From JAKLFA01 sp964450385 (GTDB lineage: Bacteria > Omnitrophota > Gorgyraeia > Zapsychrales > JANLHA01), in contig CAYVEC010000004.1 of assembly GCA_964450385.1 (NCBI GenBank), positions 1-64,000 on the forward strand: a stretch of 64,000 bases of DNA, in the 5' to 3' direction. The translations under genes and the position numbers were made by a program. How positions within the stretch are numbered: position 1 is the stretch's first letter; every line of letters begins with the position of its first letter. Positions 50,001 to 62,000 of the stretch are shown piece by piece. The notes under the pieces are model-generated. The model saw nothing but the letters and a program-made list of their open reading frames with translations, searched no databases and was not told the origin of the DNA.

Positions 50001-53000
50001 CAGGGCAGGCCTTGAAGGCGCACTTAATGGCGCAGACTACGGCGCTCAAGGATGCGCACACCTATTTCGCGGACGTTGTGCGAACGGTCGAGAGCGGGGC
50101 GCCGGTCAGTGATGTTCAGATTAAGACGTGGCTCGAACACGGGCAAGCGATTGTCAACGGGATTCGCTCCTTAGCGCAATCGAGTGATCCGCTCGCCCAG
50201 GCCATGGCGCAGAGTCTGACCGCGGGCGGTGAGTTGGCGCGATGGGATTTGGCCGCAGCCATGACGACGATCACGACACTGATGCAGGTTTTGAATGATC
50301 CTGCTATTGAGCGGGCATCTATTTTACCCTCTATGAAGGAGGGGGTTGAGCGGATCGGCACGATTCTAGACAAGGTGGCGCGGACGGCCGCGGCTGATGC
50401 GGTGAGGATCGGCAGGACCGCTGATAATCGGCGGTTTGTTCATCTGGACGATCACCTGGTCACAGACGCGGTTCCGGTCGCCACGATCCGCCTCGCGGAG
50501 AGCGCCGCGCGTCCGGCCGCGGTAGCGATCGGTAGCGAGAAAAAGCCTGCGCTCGTGACGCGTCCGGCGGTGCCGGGGTCGGTCTTTGTGGCCCAGGCCT
50601 CGACCGAGAACGCGGATCCGGCCATGCTCGCCCTCGATGACGGTGTCTGGTTTAAATATTATACGGATAAACTTTTGGCGAACGATGTTGATGTCTTTGA
50701 TAAAGTCGTTGTCGCCTTGGCCAGCGATTCTGAATTGAGCGCGGAGACGCGGCGCCGTTTTGCCGAGGCGAACGGGGATCCGGCGGCGTTTGAGCAGATT
50801 TTAGGCGAGATGATCGAAGGCTCTGATTTGACGGCGCGCCTGAGCGAGGTGGCGGCGGTCTGGACGAAGGCCTGGGAGGCTGCGCTCAAGTTGAGGCGTG
50901 AGCGTGAGGCTGTGGCCGTAACGACAATAGATGGAACGCAAACTATTGATATTGACGGTGACGGCGGCGCGGCATCTGTGCCTGTGCTCGAGCCGATGCC
51001 GTTCACACCGACACTTGTTCCGTTACCGATTCCGGCTCCGGCGTTTATTTTAGGGAAGGCGGATGCGGGCGGCCGGTCACGGATCCCGCTTGGCCAAGAT
51101 GACGCGGCGAATCAGCGGTCGCAGGCGGTCCTTCCGAATGCCGCGCAGCTGCCGTTACCGAGCGAGACAGACGCTGGCGGCGGGTCACCGGTCCCGGCTG
51201 GATCGGGACGGCACGCGGGGAATGCGCCGTTCGTTCAATTAGCCAGGGCGATCCACCCGTCGGCCGCGGACGCGGTTCGGGCCGGGACGAGTCCCGCACG
51301 CACAAGCGACGGCACACGGGCGACCTATATTGATTATTCGCAGGATACACGGATGAATTTCGGTTCAACCGGTCTTAGCCCAACGGCGAAGGCCTCTGTC
51401 GCCCTTTCCACAAAGGGTCAGACAGACAAGCGGCAAGAGTGGAACGGACTTGAAGAAGGTGCTGTAGATGTAGCTGTAGATGGTATTGAAAAGGTGGTTG
51501 TGGCTTGTGGGTTAAGCACCGGCGTAAGTGGTGTGACGCTTGGTGAGGGAGAAACGACGGCGTGGACAGACACGCAAGTAGTAGCTGTAGATGTAGATGT
51601 GGTTGTAGAAGTGGCTGTATCTGTACCTGAAGTGGTTGGTGCAGTGGCGGGGGCTGTTGACTCAGGGATGCTGAGCAGCGGTAACGCGACTGATGAGGGG
51701 GTGACCGCGCAGAAAGATGCGCATGTTGATGGTGCTGTAGCTGTACGTATTGAGAAGGGTGTACGAAGTAGCCGTAGACGTACGCTGTATCGTTCTTTGG
51801 ATCGGTCGAATGGCGCTGTGCGCGGCCTTGCCGTGATCCTGCCGGTGGCGTTTGTGAAGGCAGGGGATCGCCTGGTCCGGGTGATCGGTGCTGTTGGGGA
51901 CCGTATCCAGACGAAGTTGGTTGTTCTTGGTCGTCAACGAGGTGCAGAAGGTGTTCTGTCGGGCGTGAAGGGTGTGCCGGCTGTCTATGCGGCGGATCCT
52001 GTGGAAGTGCCGGCAGATTCCGGGCATCGATTCGTGGGCCGAAATGGGTCTGCGAACAGGGTTGTAGAGAGCCTGGAAGGTCGTAATCGCTCTGTTATCG
52101 GGTCTAGGGGTGCGCGCAGGGAAGATGTGCCTGCTCGCCGCGCTGTTGTGAACCATGCTGCTGTCTCTGGGCATCGTTCAGCGGCGCCTAGGATCGGTAG
52201 AGGTGCTTATAGAGGAAATCGTCACGCTGTCCGCAATGTAGGAACTGTTATCGGAAGGCGTGTTGTTGATAAGAGAGAGGTGCGTGGACCATTCGGCGGA
52301 TCGAACGGGATGCCGAGTGGGGTGCGCATGAACGGTCCTGAAGGATCACGAGGCTCAACGAAGAGCGCCTCCGATATTCAGGGAGACCGTATTTCTAGTG
52401 TCCGTACGATCGTGCGGACTTCTCGCGGGGCACGGGGCCAAGAGGCGGCCTCGATGTTCCATCAGTTTGTTCTGAGCCGGATTCGCTATACGATCCAACC
52501 ACGATCAGCGAATATCGCAGAGGCCCTGCGTGTCGCTGGTTCCGCTGTTGTTTTCTTCTCCGGTTCTCTGCAGGCGGCAGAGGCCGGAACATCCTCTATT
52601 CTACCCACACTAGTTATTGCTCATCCTGTGATCATGGTCTTGGCCGTTTTGGCCGGGATCGCGGCGGTCATGATTCTCTATAATATCAGGTCTAACAAAG
52701 GAGGCCGAACATGGTACTCGTCAATACACAACCGGATATTGAATTCAAGTACTTCATCGACATCCCGAGCAGTCAATGCACGTTCTGCTCAGGAAGGGAA
52801 TGCGGCACAGGCCGGATCCGGCTCTACCTGGTCTCGCACGAGCGCGGACGCATCTATGTCCGACGCGGGCTCGCCGGTGTCTGGGACGAACTCAGTCCAG
52901 CTCACCGGGTCAGAATTGAGCGAGCCATTGCGGCAGCGTTTCGCGATCCCCGCATCCCGCGCTACAGCAGCACCGTTAAAGTCTAATGAATTCGTCGAGG

Positions 53001-56000
53001 TTGGACGTAACCGTCAGGACAGCATCCGGGCGGCTCAGAGGCTCTGGATGATGCTCCCGGGCCTGCTGGGGGCGGTTGTCGCGGGCGTGGTTGCGATCTT
53101 CTATGTGCCTGGTGTTGCCGCTATGGCGATCGCAATGGTTGTCTTCGGATCGTTAACCCTGTATAGCATGGTGAAGGTGAAGCGCGACGTCCTGGCGACA
53201 CAGTATGTCCTTTATATCTCGCCGGTGACAAAGCGCTTGTTTGGGGTTGTCGCGCTGGCGGGCGCTCTGGTCATGTCCGCGGGCACGGCGCGCGCTGCGG
53301 TTGACGACTATGCCGCTGACGGGGCGCGCGAGGTCGAGGCCTTTGTGCAGAGCTTAAGAGAAGGGGCAGATTCTCGAAAGGCGCAGAATGAGGCAGCCCT
53401 TCGGGTGTGGCTCGAGGAACAGCGCCTGAAATTGGCTCAAGATGAGGCGTCTTCGCCGGCCGCTACTGATGGCGGGGCGGCAGATGAAGAAGCGGTGGGC
53501 GCGGAAACCGGATCGCCCGAAGCAACAACCGCGGTCGCGGCCGGGGCTCCGGCTGAGCCTGCCGCAGCACGAGATGTTGTCCCGGCCCCGGATGCCGTAG
53601 TTCCCCAGGAAACAACGCCCGCTGACAATGCACCTGCGGCGGAGGCAGCAGCCGTTCCTGTGACGATCAGCGATGTGGTCACGCCGCTCCAGGGTGTTCA
53701 GCCGCAGGCGGATCCGGTCAGGGTTGAATTGGATGTTGTGACGAGCATGCCGAGCTATTTCTTCAGGCTTGATGAATTCTATCGTCATTTTGATTCGGTC
53801 AATCATGCCCAGAAGGTGATGATGGCTATGGCGAACGCGGCAAGCGGCATGCGGACATATTTTATGGATGAGGAGGCTGGGCGGAGAGGATTGTTTGGGC
53901 TGAGCGAGTGCGAGTGGAACGAGGCGGTGGGCTCCATGGAACACAGGGGCCTTGTTGATCGCGGCATGAGTTATGCGATGGTCTTTGATCAAAAGCAGAG
54001 CGCCAAGGTTGCTGCCTATCGTCTTCGATCGCTGCTGGACGAGGTGGCAGCGAGGGATCAGTTTAAGAACCTGCCGAAGGAGGCGATCTTAAGACAGGCC
54101 TTGATCGAGTATCGTGCGAATGATGCTGCCGCCGAGCCGTTTGCTGATCAGGTCATCGAGGACAGCATCCGCATGCTTAAGGAATATGGTTATCGTCAAT
54201 ATTTTGAGAAAGACGATCCGCTGAATAACGTCGTGTCGAGCCAGGCCGCAGCGCAGATGATGGCTCCGGTGAACCCGGATGCCCGGATCGATACCGTGAC
54301 GGACGCGCTGACCGGCGCAACACCCACGAAGACGGACGTTCTTCATGTTGTCGCGATCATCGAGAAGCCCGAACCCGCTCTCCCGAATGAAAAGGGTGCC
54401 GATCAACCGCATCTCCAGGTTGAATGGCCGGAAGGGTTAACAGCGGTCACGCTCGATCAGCCGCTTCAGGCTGCCTGGATCAATGAAGATGGAACGATCT
54501 CTGTGGTCAAGGGACGCGCGGCCGCGGTTGAAAGTCATGACGAGACGCTGAACGCGGCAGTCCGTGCGGCCCTGGGGGCCCGCCGAGGCCGCCAGCAGGG
54601 GATTGTGAAGATTATTCCGCCGACGTTCTGGCAGCTGAATGAGGGTGAGCGTGACGTGCGCCGCCTCGCCTTGATGGAGGGGCTTGGGGTCCGAGAGAAT
54701 CGAGTCGTCGGCAGCGCCCCGATCGTGTATTTCTTGGATGAGGACGCGGAAGTCGCCGCGCGTGGGGTTGATATCGATAAGACACGTTTTGAAAAAACGA
54801 TCCTCACCGGCAGAACCCAGCGTCTGCCTGGCGAGAAGATCGAGATCGCGCCGATCCATCTCATGACCCGGCCGAATGCGACTCAGCCGGAGGCGGTTCA
54901 CGCGGGATGGGCGTATCGGGTGACGACACCGTTCTTGGCCCCGGCACGGACCCTGATCGCTGGGACGGTCGAAGAGATCAAGCATGACGGGTACGGGTTT
55001 GCGGTCCTGGTTCGAGAGGAGAACGACGGGCGGTGGCAGGTCCTCACCCATTTGTCAGGGCTGACGGTCCGTCGTGGTGACACGGTCCAGGCCGGACATC
55101 CCGTCGGCGTCGCCGGCAAGTCAGGGAAGGAATGGTATTACATGATGCGGTTTATCAATCCGGACGGCAGGGCTGATGTCGATAATATTATGGTGGATGC
55201 CGGGACCGGTACGGATCTTGGAACATTATTTAATGAGAATGTCACGAAAGATGTGGCGGCCCAGGTCGAGGGTGTTGTGATCGGGGCGCCAATGACCGCG
55301 CTCGCTCAGTTTGATGAGGCGGCGGCACAGAAGGCGGATCACGAGACGGCGATCGAAGAGGGTAAGACGGAAATCGAGAGGATGAAACGATTGGCTGCGT
55401 TGCCAACTCCAGAAGAGCGGGCAAGGAAGGAAAAGGCGGCTGCGGAAGGGGCTATTCAAGGGTTGAGCCAGGTGCACACGTTCACGCCAGAGGCGCGGCG
55501 GGCAGCGGCTTTAAAGACGATCCGCGAGCTCATGGCGGCTGGCGAACAGAGGTCGAAGACCTTCCTCTGGCTGTCATGGGGTTCGTTGATGGCAGGATTC
55601 CCTGGTTCCGTGGCCACGGATATCGGGCCGTTGAGTGTGGGGGCCGGGGTGTCTAATTCCGGGATCCCGATTATGGAGATGTTCAGCCGAGTCGTTGGCC
55701 TGACCGAGGCCATGTCGTTCGGAGGCCAAGAGGTCCTTAACGCGGTGGGTACGGGCGTGGAAGTCGCTAACGCGACCGTGCGAGGGTATCATGATCCTGA
55801 GCGCCGCCGCGGCAGCGTGACAACATTTGATCATGCGATCAATACATGGTTATTTGAGATCCACACGGTCTTTGTCGGGTCACGTCCCGACGGGAAGGGC
55901 GGATGGATCAATGATGAGACCTATCCGCAGATCGGTCTGCCGTGGTATGAGGCCTTAGGCCTGCCGACACGGCTTCTTCAGCATTCCTGGGAACGCGGGG

Positions 56001-59000
56001 CGTCATGGCTGTCAGGTACGCCGATGCCGAAGGACCCGAACCTCTGGCGTCCGTTCGTCGGCCGTCCGTTTGAAGGCGTCTGGCAGGCATCAGAAGATGA
56101 GCGGCGGATCGTGGCCCTGGCCTGGAATGATCCGGATGTGAAGAAGCTCTGGGCCGTGGTGCGCGAGGGCGAGTATGTCATGTATGTGAGCTATTCGAAT
56201 GAGAACGGAGCGGTGACACGCACCGAGCATCTTCGGATCCGGCCGTTTGTGAGTAAGCAGGGATCGGGCGAGGTGTATGCAGGGAAATTCTTAGAGGATA
56301 GCAAGCACCCGTTCCGTGATCTTCAAGACAATACAGTGATGCCGTTGCCGAATCGTTATCGTCTTGAGCAGCTGCCTGACCTTCGAGAGCCCATGGTCGG
56401 GGGGCAGCCGGTGATTGCATGGCAGTCTGATCCTGCCGGCACGACCTGGACCCCGATCTTTGCCTCTGAGGGGATGCCGATGGTGGCTGACGGGCAAGTC
56501 CCGGCGTATGAGAAGGGCGCTTATCACAAGGGGACCCAGACCGCGCCGGTCAATATTATTCAGGGAATGGCGAACGGGGCCGGCCGGCCTGCGGCCCTGG
56601 CGACACGGCCGGCGGTGCTTCAGAATTTCTGGTTTGATGTGAAATATAATGATGGCGAGACAGGTGCGTTTGTTGTGCTCAATGCCGACGGGACCTTTAA
56701 AGAGATCAAACGATATACCGGGGATGGCAGCGGGCTCCGCCAGACAGGATTCGCGGTCCGCCGTGACATGAAGGGGGTCCATGACGCGGTTCTCGGCGGA
56801 AAATATGGACGGATCGAACTCGCTGATGGATTCCCGCTCGTGGTCGACGGTATCGAGCTCAATAATAAGCAGATCTCAGCCGAGGACGCCAAGGCGGCCG
56901 AGTCACCGCGCTTCTGGGCGCTCAAGGACGGCCGTTATATCGACGGAGAGGTCGCGGTCTTTGTGCCGGCCCTGCCGCGAGCCGAGATCCCGATCGCCCG
57001 CCGGAACGTGAATGGACGGATCACGTATCTCTATTCTGTCGGAGAATTTAACAGCATGCGGGTCCGTTCGAATGAAAAGGCCTGGGGCCTGAGGATTCGG
57101 GTGGTTGATCCTGCAGGGAATGTCACCCACGATGAGGCGATCACCCAAGAGGGAGAATTCCAGCGCTTAGTTGGTGTCGGATTCAACGACGTGTTTACGA
57201 CCTTTGACCTCGGCGCGAATTTCCCGAATGAATTTAAGATGCTGTTGGCCGAAGGGGTGCAGGGGAGCGAGGCTACGGCCGAAGGGTATGACATTTTTAG
57301 GGCTGATGACGCGCCGCCCACCAGAACGGTTCATGCCCGCGCGGTAACGGTTGCGGCGCCGAAATCGATCGCTCGGCCCGTGACGCTTGAGGGGTATCTG
57401 GCGGGCCTGAGGGAGAAGACGGGCGGTTCTCTGGCCACGGCCCTTGTCAGCGAGGCCGAACGCTTTATCACCGCGCGCGCGGAGTTGGATAAGAAGCGCG
57501 GGGCCTATGAAGGCGCCATCGCCTCGCTCAGGAAGGCGCGTGAGGCGAAGGGCGCCGCGAGTGCGGAGGCCCGATCCAAGGCCACGAACGCGATCGAACG
57601 GGCCAGCGTCAACGAGAGTGAGAAGATGACCTCGGAAGATGCCCTCCGGCTGGTTTTGCATAAGATCGCGATCGCGAATGCCGATCATATGACGGTGGAT
57701 GAATTTTTTGCTCAGCTGGATCGTGATGCTGAGCGTCATGGGTTTGAGGCCGCGGTCCGCCGTGTCCTGAGGCAGCATTTTAATCAACTGTCGATCTCGC
57801 TGATCGGCAGTGATGTCGGTTGGGTTAATGACGAGCTGTCTCGTCTCGCGGAGGCCGAGCGGCTTAACCGTGAGCTCTATGCGAGCCAGAATTTTATTAC
57901 CGCCAATGAGGCCTATGAACTTGAAGCGGATCAAGAGGCGTTTGATTATATTACAAGCGAGATTGAAGCCTTGAACGAGGCGATCACCGAGCTGACGGAT
58001 GATATTGAAGATCGGAATTATGATGAGATTTATTTCCAATATCCTGACGAGATTATCCGCGGCATCCGGTTCCGCGCTCAAGAAATTCAAGAGGTGATTA
58101 ACGAGCGCATCCCGTATTGGACGGAACAGGCTCAGATTGCCGCGAATTTGGCCGAGCAGAATGAGGTGTATCAGTCGTGGGCGAATTGGACCGCCGCGAT
58201 GCTTAACTTAACCATGGATCATCTTGAGATCGCGCAGACGGCCCTCGACATCCTGCAGTATCATGAAAACGTCTATCTGCGGCCCACATCGGTCTTCTAT
58301 CCGCCCGGATACGTTCTTGGTCAGCGTCTGGAATTGGCCGAAATGAGTCTTGATGCTTACACGGAGCAACAGCGGCTGTTAACCGAGTCGTTACAGCCGA
58401 TCGTCCCGGATTTCTCACGGCTCAATTTGATCCCGCTTCGGCGGATCTATCCTGAGAACGCGACGCCTGAAGAACGGGCCGCGATCGATGCCGTTCCGAC
58501 CATTGCCGAGACGCGCGCCTGGATGAGAGGGCGTCTCGACGCGATCAGTCAGGGGATCGATTATTATAACGAAGGGTTGGCGTACAGCCGCGGGTCCGAA
58601 GGGATCTATTCGAACACAACATTGCAGATCATCGATGAGTTCATTGATAATCTTGAGCGTGAGGCTGCGTTATATAACAACACCGAATATGGGCTGACAG
58701 GTCAGCTTGCCGCGGATCAGGCTCTTCAGCAGGGGAACTCTGAGGAGACCCCGCTTGACGTGCTCGAGCGTCAATATCAGTATCAGCAGGCCTTGAGCGA
58801 GATTTATGCCGAGCGGGCGGGGCTGATGGCCCAGATGAACGCCCTTATTGAGGAGGGTGGGTACTTTAGGCAGGATTTGGAGCGGCGGCTAAAGACGATC
58901 CTCCGGCGTGAGCGTGAGTTTGCCTTTAATGCGCATGAGACGGTCTCCCGGTTCTCGGGCGCCGGCCGGAATCCGCTCATGGAGATGCTCAAGGCGATGT

Positions 59001-62000
59001 CGGCCTTGAATGATGCGGCCGTGATCGAGTTCGAGGAAAAGGAGGCCCTCCATAAGGCAGAGGAGGCCGCCTCAGCCGGCCAGAATGATTTTGTCGCGGC
59101 CTTGAATCATGCTGCCTATGAACTTGAAAAGCTGAACCGCGCGCTGGATGCGAGCCGTGATGAGGCGATCGCGCGGATCAAGACGCTTCCTATTTCGGAG
59201 AGCGAGCGCGAGGAGAGGATCTTCTGGGTCGAGGCCTACCGCGCACATCTCTCGACCCTTCCTGAGTACAGCCTGCCGGGGATGGTGATTTTGCCGAACG
59301 GCGAAGTGTTCATCCATACGACCGGGGTCAGGGCTGAGATCCCGATGTCTGACCCGACGCGCGATTTCAGCGAGGCGATGTTCTTCCGCGGCGGCGGCGG
59401 GTATCAGCAATTCTACACGTCAACGGAATATGGAAATCTGGATTTTGCGATCGGTCAGATGGAGGCGGCGGTTCCGGGAGCGGCCCAGCATCAGAGCGCG
59501 ATGGTGATGGTCAACCTGACGCCTGAGCAGTCGCGGCTGATCCTCCGGTCGGGGGTTGGGATGAGCGAACAATATCGGTATATCGACAGCGCGGATCCGA
59601 AAAAGGACGGCGAGGATCAGACGGAGCGGGCGATCCTCTTCCTTCAGACCGTGGGCGCCGAAAGTGCTGACGGCAAATTACGGATGGTCGTGACGGGCTT
59701 TGCCCGGGTGAAGACACGGGGCGATCATGAGGTGATCGGCGGGGCTCAGGGCGGCGTGTATTATGACATCAATCCGGCGAATCAGGTGAAGTTCGAATTC
59801 GGGTCTGCCGGGGCTGACAGCCGTTCAGCCGGCAGGATCCTGATCGAGGATCCGTTCACCGGACGAAAGGTTGTTGACGAGAAGGTCTCGGTCGAGAACA
59901 AGGACCGTGTTAATTATCAACAGATGACATTTACCCATGCGCTTAATGACAAGACAAAGGTGCGGATTTCGCTTCATCGTGAATTTGAGTCCGCGACCAT
60001 GGGGCTTGGGTCTGACCGCGTTGACTATTTTGGTATGGTCGGGATGGAACGGCAATTTAAGGTCGGGGCCCAGACCCTGACCCTGTCGGGCGATGTCTCG
60101 CCTGATCTGAACAGGGCTGAGGCCGCGGCTCGGCTCGGACGATTCTATGCGAGCGTCGGCATGGTCGAGGAGGCGCGGTATTACCGCCTTGCCGCGAAGA
60201 TCACCGAGACGCTCACGGCCCAATTCGGCGAGTCTGCTGCGGGCGAGATGGCCTACGGTCTTATGTATGGGAAGGGCGGGGTTGACTGGGTCGCGGGGAT
60301 CAGCGGTGATGCCCCGGCGGCCGGGGTTCGGTTTGATGTAGAGGTCTTGGGGCATCTTCTCGCGAAATTGCACGGGGAAAATCCCGAGGCGGCGAAGACA
60401 TTGTGGGAAGTGAACCGGCAGGATATTTCTCAATTGTCCGAGACGGAACAGCAGGTCTTCGGCAGCCTCGGCGCAAAGATCGTTGATCAAGCCGTCGACA
60501 TGCGCAAGCCCGATGAACACCGACGGTCGATGGAGACGTTCTTAGGGCTTTTTGTGAATGCTGCTACGGGCAACCGTATCCAGCGCAGCCCGCAGGCCAT
60601 TCAGGAATATCTTGATGCTTTACAATATCCTGCGCCGCGGATGGTCGCCCAGCTCGTTTATGGATCGGGTCATTCTGATATCGCCGGAACATTCATGCTG
60701 ACACCTGAGGACGTGGGGTTGGCCTATCAGGTGAAAAAGGTTTATGAGTCAAATGAGTACCGCGAGCGATATCACCTCGAACGCGATCCGATCGACGCGA
60801 CGCGTTACACCATGCGCGGCATCTGGACGTCGCCTGAGGGGGAGGTCCTGCCGTTCACGGTTTCTCTTGGCGAGCGACAGCTCGTCATCCTGCCGGAGCA
60901 TTTTGACCGGTTGTCCACCATGAAGGGGCTGTCTCACCAGTATCCGATGGTTGCGATCGCCGCGAATCAGGCATGGCTCACACAGGAACAGACGAATGTT
61001 TACGGCTATGCGTATCATTGGGGCGAGACAAGGGTCTCGATCACGGATAACAATTTTGACGCCTGGCTTGACGCGGTTTTCGCCAATGGGACGATCGAGA
61101 CGATCACCTTGAAGCAGATCGATCGGGCGACAGGGTTGCAGGCGGAGCGTTTTGTGATGAGGGACGGCCAGGGTCGTCTCTGGGATCTTGAGCTTACGGC
61201 CGAAGGGATCAGCCGGATCGCGGATCGGACGCGTGAGATGTTTGCGATCGTGACCGAGCATGGGACTGTCTATGTGCCGTCTGAGGATGAGGAAAAAGCT
61301 CAGCCGGCATACAGCATGTATTATCGCCGCGATCCCCAGATTGGAAAATATATCTATTCTGTTCCTGCGCCGGAGAGGATGAGAGGCTCCGGAAAGACGT
61401 TTATCGGCGGGGAAGACGGCAGGGAATATATCGGGGTTAAGGTGCCGGCCAGCCAGGCGGCTCGTGAGAAGGCCCTTGACGAGAAGTGGAATGCCGAGGA
61501 GCCTGATTCAGTTCCGACTCCGGCGGCACAGGAGCAGGGCGGGGCAGCGACTGAGAAGGCGGCTCCGGCGGATTCTGATAGCGATGAGAAGACGTTAGAT
61601 GAGTTGAAAAAGGAGCGGGACGCGATCATGAAGTCGATCATGGAGAAGCCCGCTGCTCAGCCGGCCGTTCCGAACGCGGGTCTTGAGGGGGCGGTGCTTC
61701 CGGTTGTACCGGCGGCCCTTCCGGTCATGGCCCCGGCCGTTTTGCCTGCGCCGATGGGATTATTCGCGCGGTGTTGGGAAGGCGTGGTTCTCGGGATCGA
61801 GGGGGTCTTTGGTGTGACCTCGGCGAGCGCTGATGAGACCCCGATGCCGGCAGGCGCTGATATTAGAGGATGGACGTTCTCTGATGTGGCAACCGGCAAG
61901 GGACTTCTGGATGGTCCGGCCTGGAACACAGCGCATCTTACCCCGATAAAGGAGGCCGGTGCGAGCGTCGTTCGAACCTATACACCGCCGTCAGCGGCGT

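Larger units (their letters stand above)
52480..53310 (+). other. internal membrane and signal-peptide-like segments of the giant protein
   Basis: Before the nested ORF the giant frame has LPTLVIAHPVIMVLAVLAGI. After it come MMLPGLLGAVVAGVVAIFYV, MAIAMVVFGSLTLYSM and LFGVVALAGALVMSAGTARA, then AVDD. The last resembles a cleavable signal peptide with an Ala-x-Ala site, in the middle of the giant ORF. ATG codons at 53048 and 53168 could serve as separate starts; AGAGG lies six bases before the first. Confidence 0.5.

Noticed and set aside
51662..52174. A 170-codon minus-strand ORF in the repeat-rich part of the giant gene
   Set aside because: Product is His/Arg/Thr-rich without structure or ribosome site. 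It arises because the + strand lacks antisense stops there.
53048..53050. Calling a separate gene start after the nested ORF
   Set aside because: The giant frame remains open across this point and the ribosome site (AGAGG) is only moderate, so I report it as a hypothesis rather than a CDS.
57167..58090. A 307-codon minus-strand ORF opposite the giant gene
   Set aside because: Antisense shadow in GC-rich coding DNA; the + frame has coherent coiled-coil sequence, and no ribosome site or domain was seen on the minus strand.
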